A stretch of DNA of 22,530 bases from CAXTEJ01 sp964243295. GTDB taxonomy: Bacteria > Actinomycetota > Actinomycetes > Actinomycetales > Angustibacteraceae. The notes under the pieces were generated by a model. It was given only the letters and a program-made list of their open reading frames with translations. It had not been told where the DNA came from and searched no databases. The stretch covers positions 1 through 22,530 of the forward strand of contig CAXTEJ010000053.1 in assembly GCA_964243295.1 (NCBI GenBank), given 5' to 3'. The first letter of the stretch is position 1. Every line of letters starts with the position of its first letter. The position numbers were made by a program, and so were the translations under genes. Below, one piece after another: positions 17,058 through 22,530 of this stretch.

Positions 17058-17894
17058 TCAGGCGCCGAGGCGCTCGGCCCCCGCGTAGACGGTCATGCGC
17101 GGCGGGCGCAGGAACCCGACGAGGGTCATTCCCGCCTCGCCCGCGAGCGAGACGGCGAGGCTCGAAGGGGCTGAGACCGCTGCGAGACAGGGGATACCGG
17201 CCATCATGGCCTTCTGCGTCAGCTCGAACGACGCGCGTCCGCTGACCATGAGCACGCAGCCGGTCAGCGGCAGCCTGCCCTCCCGCGCAGCCCAGCCGAC
17301 GACCTTGTCGACGGCGTTGTGGCGGCCGACGTCCTCGCGCACGGCCAGCAGCTCGCCGTCGGCCGTGAACAAGCCCGCGGCGTGCAGGCCGCCGGTGCGG
17401 TCGAACACCTTCTGGTGCTCGCGCAGCCGGTCGGGCAGCTCCAGCAGCAGCGTCGGTTGCCACGCCGTCGCGTCGGCGGCGACGTCGTACGGCGAGCGCA
17501 GCCGCACCGCGTCGATGCTCGCCTTGCCGCACACCCCGCACGAGGAGGTCGTGTAGAACGAGCGCTCGAGCGAGACGTCCGGCACGGGCACGCCGGGCGC
17601 GAGAGCGACGTCGACCACGTTGTAGGTCGGTCGCCCGTCGTCGCCCTCGTCCTGGCAGTGCATGAGCGTCGCGACGTCGGCGGCCGACGACACCAGGCCC
17701 TCGGTGAGCAGGAAGCCGATGGTGAGGTCGAAGTCGTCGCCGGGGGTGCGCATCGTGACCGCGAGAGCTCGTCCGGCGACCCGCAGCTCGAGGGGCTCCT
17801 CGGCGGTCACGGTGTCGGGGCGACGGGTGGTGCGCACCCCGTCGTCCGTCAGCTCGATGCGCACGCTCGGCGTCCGCGACGTCACCCGACCCAC
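17058..17894 (-). CDS. fdhD: Formate dehydrogenase accessory sulfurtransferase FdhD
   Basis: The 278-residue product transfers sulfur from a cysteine desulfurase to the molybdenum cofactor, which activates formate dehydrogenases. The sulfur-carrying pair Cys119/Cys122 lies in SSCGVCGKASID, and FDLTIGFLLTEGLV (55-68), REDVGRHNAVDKVVG (186-200) and LMVSGRASFELTQKA (215-229) are family blocks. The GTG at 17894 is chosen because it gives the common N-terminus xGRVT; a second GTG three codons later (17885) is also possible. No formate dehydrogenase gene is in the window. It diverges from the OFA transporter across 162 bases. Confidence 0.95.
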   Translation of the reverse strand: MGRVTSRTPSVRIELTDDGVRTTRRPDTVTAEEPLELRVAGRALAVTMRTPGDDFDLTIGFLLTEGLVSSAADVATLMHCQDEGDDGRPTYNVVDVALAPGVPVPDVSLERSFYTTSSCGVCGKASIDAVRLRSPYDVAADATAWQPTLLLELPDRLREHQKVFDRTGGLHAAGLFTADGELLAVREDVGRHNAVDKVVGWAAREGRLPLTGCVLMVSGRASFELTQKAMMAGIPCLAAVSAPSSLAVSLAGEAGMTLVGFLRPPRMTVYAGAERLGA

Positions 17895-18056
17895 GTCACC
17901 CAGCCTCGCACGCGCCCGTCCCGACGCGCGAACGCACCGTGCTCTGCCACGCTCGCGGCGCGCCGACTTGCGGCGTGCGCCGGCTTGCAGGACCTTGACC
18001 ATCTCGTGGGACGGTCGTCGACGACGGCAGCCCGACACCAGCAACCAGGAGCCACG

Positions 18057-19451
18057 ATGTCGGTACTCGACCGCGAGCGCACCGTCGCAGGGCCAGGCTT
18101 CAACCGGTGGCTGATCCCGCCGGCCGCCTTGGCCGTCCACCTGTCGATCGGGTCGGTCTACGCGTTTAGCGTCTTCAAGACCTCGCTGGTCGCGCACTTC
18201 GACGCCGGGCTCACGCCCATCGCGTGGATCTTCTCCATCGCGATCGTGATGCTCGGCCTGTCCGCCGCGTTCGGCGGCACCTGGATGGAGCGCAACGGCC
18301 CGCGCAAGGCGATGGTGCTGTCGGCGCTCTGCTTCAGCAGCGGGCTGCTCATCGGGGCCGCCGGCATCGCCACCAAGCAGCTGTGGCTGCTGTACCTCGG
18401 GTACGGCGTCATCGGCGGCATCGGCCTCGGCATCGGCTACATCTCGCCGGTGTCGACGCTGATCAAGTGGTTCCCCGACCGCCCGGGCCTCGCGACGGGC
18501 CTCGCCATCATGGGGTTCGGTGGCGGCGCGCTCATCGCCTCGCCGGTGTCGACCGAGCTGCTGCAGCGCTTCGACGACGGCTTCGACCCGACGGCCAAGG
18601 GTGCGGTCGCCGACGGCTCCGCGCTCGCCCGCACCTTCGTGGTGCTCGGCCTGGCCTACCTGGTGTTCATGCTGTTCGGCGCGGCCATGGTGCGCGTCCC
18701 CGCTGAGACCGCTGCCGCCGGCGGCGAGCAGGCGAAGAAGGCGCGCGCCGGCTGGGGCGGGGCGCAGGTCTCCGCAGCCTCGGCGATCCGCACCCCGCAG
18801 TTCGCGATGCTGTGGATCGTGCTGTTCTGCAACGTGACCGCCGGCATCGGCATCCTCGAGCAGGCCGCCCCGATGATCCAGGACTTCTTCCGCGACAACG
18901 GTTCCTCGACCGTCACGGCCGCTGCCGCCGGTGGTTTCGTGGGGCTGCTCTCGATCGCCAACATGGCGGGCCGCTTCGTGTGGTCGTCCACATCGGACGT
19001 CGTCGGGCGCAAGCGGATCTACATGGTCTACCTGGGCGTCGGCGCTGTGCTCTACGTGCTGCTCGCCACGGTCGGCAGCTCGTCGACGGGCGTCTTCGTC
19101 GTCCTGGCCGCCGGCATCCTGTCGTTCTACGGCGGCGGTTTCGCCACGATCCCGGCTTACCTCAAGGACCTGTTCGGCACCTACCAGGTCGGCGCCATCC
19201 ACGGCCGGCTGCTGACCGCCTGGTCGGCCGCCGGCGTCGCGGGCCCGCTCATCGTCAACGGCATCATCGAGCGCTCGGGCACCCCGGGCTCGCTGTCCGC
19301 CTCGGCCTACCGGCCGGCCCTGCTCGTCATGGTGGCCCTGCTGTGCGTGGGCTTCGTGTCGAACCTGCTGGTGCGACCCGTCGACCGCAAGCACCACGTG
19401 CCCGACGCCGCGGCGCCCGCCGCGACTCCCACCCTCTCCGGACGGACGTGA
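18057..19451 (+). CDS. OFA-family MFS transporter (oxalate/formate antiporter-like)
   Basis: The 464-residue protein has about 12 membrane helices. It carries the OFA-type opening: FNRWLIPPAALAVHLSIGSV followed by YAFSVF (15-40). Further marks are GGTWMERNGPRKAMVLSAL, the Gly-rich GYGVIGGIGLGIGYISPVS and STLIKWFPDRPGLATGLAIM. The founding member, OxlT, exchanges oxalate for formate; many actinobacterial members have unknown substrates. AGGAG precedes the ATG by five bases; the frame is open far upstream only as antisense of fdhD. The following 53-residue gene starts four bases after the stop. Divergent fdhD suggests formate or oxalate handling (inference). Confidence 0.93.
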   Translation: MSVLDRERTVAGPGFNRWLIPPAALAVHLSIGSVYAFSVFKTSLVAHFDAGLTPIAWIFSIAIVMLGLSAAFGGTWMERNGPRKAMVLSALCFSSGLLIGAAGIATKQLWLLYLGYGVIGGIGLGIGYISPVSTLIKWFPDRPGLATGLAIMGFGGGALIASPVSTELLQRFDDGFDPTAKGAVADGSALARTFVVLGLAYLVFMLFGAAMVRVPAETAAAGGEQAKKARAGWGGAQVSAASAIRTPQFAMLWIVLFCNVTAGIGILEQAAPMIQDFFRDNGSSTVTAAAAGGFVGLLSIANMAGRFVWSSTSDVVGRKRIYMVYLGVGAVLYVLLATVGSSSTGVFVVLAAGILSFYGGGFATIPAYLKDLFGTYQVGAIHGRLLTAWSAAGVAGPLIVNGIIERSGTPGSLSASAYRPALLVMVALLCVGFVSNLLVRPVDRKHHVPDAAAPAATPTLSGRT

Positions 19452-19455
19452 CCGC

Positions 19456-19617
19456 GTGAGCACCTCGTCGACCGGTGGCCAGGCCACCACCGCAGCCGGC
19501 TCCCCGGCGTCCAGCAGCCCGATGCTCCTGGGCTTCGCCTGGCTCGTCGTGGGCGTCCCCCTCGTCTACGGCGTGTGGCAGACCCTCGTCAAGGCGGCCA
19601 AGCTCTTCACCGGCTGA
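19456..19617 (+). CDS. Putative small subunit of the OFA-type MFS transporter (53 residues)
   Basis: A short gene from GTG 19456 to TGA 19615-19617 encodes 53 residues: a Ser/Thr/Gly-rich N-terminus, then one hydrophobic helix at about 23-45 (MLLGFAWLVVGVPLVYGVWQ), then a basic end KAAKLF. It starts four bases after the transporter stop, so it is almost surely co-translated. One-helix proteins of this kind are often found directly downstream of OFA transporters and are named MFS transporter small subunit in some annotations. What they do, perhaps stabilise or gate the transporter, is not established. Codon use is like that of its neighbours (nearly all G/C third bases). Confidence 0.82.
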   Translation: MSTSSTGGQATTAAGSPASSSPMLLGFAWLVVGVPLVYGVWQTLVKAAKLFTG

Positions 19618-19730
19618 GTCACCTGCGGTACGCCGGCAGGGGGTGACAGTTGCGTCACGCGGCGCCCTCTAGTGGACTAGGGCAAGATCAGCGCCGACCG
19701 GGCGCTGCAGCCGCACAGGGAGGACCGTCA

Positions 19731-20162
19731 GTGGCGGGTACCACCGCGGACGCCGCGGGCGAGCGGGGGCTGCTCGCCCGGCTGGGTCTGCAGCAGGGTC
19801 AGGTCGTGCAGGAGTTCGGCTGGGACGACGACGTCGACCAGGCGGTGCGCGAGGCGCTGCAGGACGCCATCGACGGCGACCTCGCCGACGAGGACTCCGA
19901 CGACGTCGCTGACGTGGTGCTGCTGTGGTGGCGCGAGGACGACGGCGACCTGGTCGACGCCATCGTCGACGCCCTCGGCAACCTCGCCGACCGAGGGGCC
20001 GTGCTGCTGCTGACGCCCAAGGCCGGACGCGACGGCCACGTCGAGCCCAGCGAGATCAGCGAGGCCGCGCTCGCCGCCGGCCTGCACGGCACCAGCACCT
20101 TCGCCGTCAGCGTCGACTGGAGCGGTACCAGGCTGGTCGCACCCCGCACGGGTCGACGCTGA
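19731..20162 (+). CDS. DUF3052 family protein
   Basis: The 143-residue acidic protein matches DUF3052, a conserved actinobacterial family of unknown function often found beside aceE. Marks are ERGLLARLGLQQGQVVQEFGW (the N-terminal block), DDDVDQAVREALQDAIDGDL, VADVVLLWWREDDGDLVDAI, LLLTPKAGRDGHVEPSEI and TSTFAVSVDWSGTRLVAPR. No membrane segment is seen. GGGAGGA at 19718-19724 stands six bases before the GTG at 19731. Here it is separated from aceE by the YjbQ, fdhD and transporter genes, about 3.3 kb. Confidence 0.88.
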   Translation: MAGTTADAAGERGLLARLGLQQGQVVQEFGWDDDVDQAVREALQDAIDGDLADEDSDDVADVVLLWWREDDGDLVDAIVDALGNLADRGAVLLLTPKAGRDGHVEPSEISEAALAAGLHGTSTFAVSVDWSGTRLVAPRTGRR

Positions 20163-20366
20163 CGGTGTTCGTGGCGCGGTGACGCGGTCGTTGCCCATCG
20201 GTGCTTGGACCTGGCTGACCTGTAGCTGTCGCTGAATCGTGCTGGCTGACCCCCTGGTCCACGAGTTCTGCCGGCCCTCCTTCCCGGTGCAGCACGTCGA
20301 GCACGACGAGGCTGACTAGGTTGTGGCAGGCCGTCGGAGAATGCGGCCGCCGGACGACGAGGGGGC

Positions 20367-20897
20367 ATGAGCGACGGACAGGTGGCGGTGGGCGACGCCC
20401 CCGCCGCGCTGCTCCAGCTCTACGACGCGGCGCTACCCGAGGTCTACGGCTACCTGCTGTCGCGCTGCGGCTCGCGTGCGGTGGCGGAGGACCTGACCGC
20501 CGAGGTCTTCCTCGCCGCCGTCGACGCCGTACACCGGGACGAGCCGCCGCCGATGTCGACGGGCTGGCTGATCGGCACCGCGCGGCACAAGCTCGTCGAT
20601 CACTGGCGCCGAGGCAGTCGCGAGGCACGCGGGCTGCAGGTCGTCGCGAACCAGGCCGCCGTGCTGGACGACCCGTGGGACGCGCAACTGGACGCGCTAC
20701 GAGCCCGTCAGGTGCTCGAACAACTAGGCCCGCACCACCGCGCCGCCCTGGTGCTGCGCTACCTGGACGACCTGCCGGTGCCGCAAGTCGCCGCCCACCT
20801 CGGCCGGACCTTGCACGCCACCGAGGCGCTGCTCGCGCGGGCCCGCAGCGCCTTCCGACACGCCTACACCACGGGAGAGGAGGTCGACGGTGACTGA
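20367..20897 (+). CDS. ECF-type RNA polymerase sigma factor
   Basis: The 176-residue product has only sigma regions 2 and 4. Region 2 is about 15-95: LQLYDAALPEVYGYLLSRCG, AEDLTAEVFLAAVDAV and TGWLIGTARHKLVDHWRR. Region 4 is about 113-165: LEQLGPHHRAALVLRYLDDL, then PVPQVAAHLGRTLHATEALL and ARARSAF. It probably directs polymerase to a small stress or nutrient regulon. No anti-sigma factor with membrane helix or zinc motif follows; instead its last eight bases overlap a gene for a VOC-domain protein with an extra N-terminal module. A GAGGGGG ribosome site lies just before the ATG. No matching ECF promoter was recognised upstream. Confidence 0.92.
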   Translation: MSDGQVAVGDAPAALLQLYDAALPEVYGYLLSRCGSRAVAEDLTAEVFLAAVDAVHRDEPPPMSTGWLIGTARHKLVDHWRRGSREARGLQVVANQAAVLDDPWDAQLDALRARQVLEQLGPHHRAALVLRYLDDLPVPQVAAHLGRTLHATEALLARARSAFRHAYTTGEEVDGD

Positions 20898-21747
20898 CCC
20901 CCTGGACGTTCTGCGAGCCCCGCTCACACCGGTCGACCCCGACCCCGCGTTCGCCACCGACCTGCGGGCGCGCCTTGAGCGCGCGCTCGCCCTGCCTAGT
21001 GGAGTCGCCATGTCCGAGACCCCCACCACCGCGCCCGCGATCGACCCGACCTACCGGCACGGCGATGTCGGCTACGCCTGGCTGTCCGTGCCGGACGTGG
21101 AGCGCGCCGACGCGTTTTACGGCGCGGTGCTCGGCTGGCGCGTCACCCCCGGCTCGGACCCGCAGGGCCGCCAGGTGCTGGATCGCTCGCCGCACCTCGG
21201 CCTGCACGGAGGAGACCCGCGCAGCACGCTCAACTGCTGCTACGCGGTCGAGGAGGTGCAGCGGGCCGTCGAGCGAGTGCGCGCCTCCGGCGGCCACGCC
21301 GGTGAGCCGCAGCCCGCGCCGTACGGCCTGGTCGCCGACTGCGTGGACGACCAGGGGACGGTCTTCGCCCTCTACCAGCCTCCGGGCGGCGTCGGGACCC
21401 AGCCGCCGGCCACCGCAGGTGCGGGCAACGGAGACCTGGTCTACGTCACCTACGAGGTCGTGGACTCCGAGAAGGCACGGGCCTTCTACGGCCAGGTGCT
21501 GGGCTGGCGCTTCACAGCGGGCGGCGTCGAGGACGGCTGGCAGGTCGTCGGTGGCAGCGGCGGCCTGCAGGGCGGGCACCCGCAGGCGACGACGCTGCCG
21601 ATGTGGCGGGTGTCCGACTTGGCCGCGGCAGTCGAGCGGGTGCGAGCCGCAGGCGGCACCGCGACGGACCCGGTGACCCGGCCGTACGGCGCTGAGTGCG
21701 AGTGCACCGACGACCAAGGGACCCGGTTCTACCTCGGCCAGCTGTAG
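20890..21747 (+). CDS. Double VOC (glyoxalase/dioxygenase-like) protein with sigma-linked N-terminal module
   Basis: The 285-residue product has two VOC domains at about 57-167 (YAWLSVPDVERADAFYGAVL to VFALYQP) and 183-285 (VYVTYEVVDSEKARAFYGQV to TRFYLGQL). Each VOC domain is a pair of beta-alpha-beta-beta-beta units; members bind metals or small molecules, as enzymes or as resistance proteins. Residues 1-35 (DPLDVLRAPLTPVDPDPAFA then TDLRARLERAL) are a separate helical module, resembling N-termini of other proteins encoded next to ECF sigma genes. Translation from GTG 20890 overlaps the sigma gene by eight bases. An internal ATG at 21010 with GGAG five bases before could yield a VOC-only form. 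Confidence 0.88.
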   Translation: MTDPLDVLRAPLTPVDPDPAFATDLRARLERALALPSGVAMSETPTTAPAIDPTYRHGDVGYAWLSVPDVERADAFYGAVLGWRVTPGSDPQGRQVLDRSPHLGLHGGDPRSTLNCCYAVEEVQRAVERVRASGGHAGEPQPAPYGLVADCVDDQGTVFALYQPPGGVGTQPPATAGAGNGDLVYVTYEVVDSEKARAFYGQVLGWRFTAGGVEDGWQVVGGSGGLQGGHPQATTLPMWRVSDLAAAVERVRAAGGTATDPVTRPYGAECECTDDQGTRFYLGQL

Positions 21748-22010
21748 CCGCGCAGCAGCAGCCACTCTGCAAGTCCGGCGGCCTGCAGGAGCACGCCGAG
21801 AACGGGCAACGCGGCCGGCGGGTCGTCGGGGCAGCAGGCAGCGGCAGCCACTGCTCCGGAAGCCGTTCGACCATCAAGACCGTCGTAGATGACCTGCTCG
21901 CGGGCCACCGACCGCAACGACTCCCCGGGTCCCCACCGCAGCTCATCCTGCTGCTCCGCGCTCAGACGCCGTTGCTTGGACGTCTCCACCTCCACCGTCG
22001 ACGTGATCAT
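21729..22010 (-). CDS. Doubtful small ORF, unknown function (93 residues)
   Basis: A minus-strand frame of 93 codons begins at an ATG (MITSTVEVETSKQRRLSAEQ) and ends inside the last 19 bases of the VOC gene. About four fifths of third positions are G or C, lower than in the sure genes, and there is no Shine-Dalgarno or clear promoter. The N-terminus is charged, followed by an Ala/Cys-rich middle and a hydrophobic stretch (LPVLGVLLQAAGLAEWLLL). It may be a real small protein, a remnant, or chance. Confidence 0.3.
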   Translation of the reverse strand: MITSTVEVETSKQRRLSAEQQDELRWGPGESLRSVAREQVIYDGLDGRTASGAVAAAACCPDDPPAALPVLGVLLQAAGLAEWLLLRGYSWPR

Positions 22011-22253
22011 GGTGGGGGTGCGTTGACTGGTGGAGACCGCCAGCGCCGGCCATACATCGACAGCGTGATGGCGCGCCGTACGGCGCGGCCGGCGGCTAGC
22101 TGGTCAGCGCCAAGGCGTCGAGCACGAGCGCGTCGCGGCACCCTGACTGAACTCGCCGGTGATCATCAGACAGCTCGAGCGGTTGTCCACAGATGTTGCG
22201 CGCCAATGATTCTGGCCTGTTGGATGTTGCCGTGATGGGCTAGAATCGAACAC
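21748..22253. other. 506-base stretch without a confident gene
   Basis: Apart from the doubtful minus-strand ORF (21729-22010), it holds a perfect 16-bp palindrome CGCGCCGTACGGCGCG at 22072-22087, a single TTGTCCACA at 22183-22191 matching the Streptomyces DnaA-box consensus, and the promoter of the DUF222 gene. Base composition is less GC-rich towards its right end. Confidence 0.6.
22241..22246 (+). promoter_or_regulatory. Candidate -10 element of the DUF222 gene (leaderless-type spacing)
   Basis: TAGAAT is followed by seven bases and the ATG; no Shine-Dalgarno sequence lies between. A weak -35 candidate, TTGGAT, is at 22220-22225 (15-base spacer). Confidence 0.55.
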
Positions 22254-22530
22254 ATGATCGAGGCTGCGTGGGGTGTGCTGGCGGAGGCGTCCGCCGCTGT
22301 CGCTGCCGCGCCGGTGTGGCAGCTCAGCGCGGACCAGCTGGTCGCCGCGCTGCATCAGGATCACGCCGCCGAGGCGCAGCGCGCAGCCGCGCGGCTGGGG
22401 CTGATCCGCGAGCTCGACGCCCGCGGTCACGCGGCGGAGCTGGGTTTCACGTCGACACAGGCGTGGCTGGCCGGCGAGCTGTTGGTCGACCGGCGCACGG
22501 CGGCCGCCGACGTGCGCGCCGCCCGCCAGC
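22254..22530 (+). CDS. N-terminal part of a DUF222 (13E12 repeat family) protein, probably with an HNH nuclease domain beyond the window
   Basis: The frame runs from ATG 22254 off the right end; 92 residues are visible. The helical opening has LSADQLVAALHQDHAAEAQR, then AAARLGLIRELDARGHAAEL, then GFTSTQAWLAGELLVDRRTA. This is the typical start of DUF222 proteins, where a statement such as TSTQAWLA precedes helical repeats. Most full-length members have a C-terminal HNH endonuclease domain; that part is not seen here. The family is multi-copy and strain-variable in Actinobacteria and includes the REP13E12 elements of M. tuberculosis. Its -10 (TAGAAT) lies seven bases before the start. Confidence 0.82.
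   Translation, partial: MIEAAWGVLAEASAAVAAAPVWQLSADQLVAALHQDHAAEAQRAAARLGLIRELDARGHAAELGFTSTQAWLAGELLVDRRTAAADVRAARQ

Noticed and set aside
20163..20366. Gene remnant in the 204-base gap before the sigma factor
   Set aside because: Short open stretches exist on both strands, but no start, ribosome site or recognisable family sequence supports a gene or pseudogene.
20107..21765. Minus-strand open frame of 552 codons opposite the sigma and VOC genes
   Set aside because: Both plus-strand genes have clear domains; the antisense product shows no family resemblance.
22183..22191. DnaA box as part of a replication origin
   Set aside because: A single nine-base match without a cluster, AT-rich unwinding region or dnaA/dnaN genes is not an origin.

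Overview
The window is very GC-rich, with G or C in most third codon positions and many GTG starts. It encodes proteins typical of Actinobacteria: DUF3145, DUF3052, a FasR/PucR-type regulator beside fabD, homodimeric AceE and a 13E12-type DUF222 protein. csrA, which in this phylum mostly accompanies flagellar genes, suggests a motile actinobacterium. Genus cannot be fixed from the sequence. All assignments come from reading translations and motifs; no database search was run.

Layout. 1-2342 (+): 3' end of a protein with Pro/Gln repeats, csrA, and an EAL-HDOD protein. 2343-2697: an array of short CGTGGTCC repeats followed by a small PspC-domain protein. 2806-3321 (+): DUF3145, ending at a perfect hairpin shared with the converging drug-exporter gene. 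3427-5747 (-): a TetR regulator followed by a DHA2-type exporter, with a TetR-like operator upstream. 5864-12559 (-): fasR, fabD, fabH, acpP, fabF and accD in transcription order, i.e. type II fatty acid synthesis with an acyl-CoA carboxylase beta subunit. 12935-13585 (+): helical TPR-like protein, converging on aceE (13680-16418, -) across a perfect 16-bp terminator stem. 16610-19617: YjbQ-family protein (+), fdhD (-), an OFA-family transporter (+) and its 53-residue putative small subunit (+). 19731-20162 (+): DUF3052. 20367-21747 (+): ECF sigma factor overlapping a double-VOC-domain protein. 21748-22253: mostly non-coding, with one doubtful small ORF. 22254-end (+): start of a DUF222/13E12 protein.

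How the genes work together. AceE makes acetyl-CoA, a carboxylase containing AccD makes malonyl-CoA (its biotinylated partner is not here), FabD moves malonyl to AcpP, FabH starts chains and FabF extends them. FasR probably controls this block through an inverted repeat in front of fabD. The order recalls the mycobacterial aceE-regulator-fabD-acpM-kasA-accD6 region, combined with the Streptomyces-like fabD-fabH-acpP-fabF order. fdhD and the OFA transporter pair point to formate or oxalate metabolism.

The most notable signals are a FabD with a C-terminal biotinyl/lipoyl-like barrel lacking its lysine, a 19-bp dyad in front of fabD, four genes with leaderless-type starts, an ECF sigma gene overlapping a VOC gene that carries an extra N-terminal module, and several strong hairpins and repeats. 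I found no convincing CRISPR array, tRNA, rRNA, insertion sequence or clearly new defence system.
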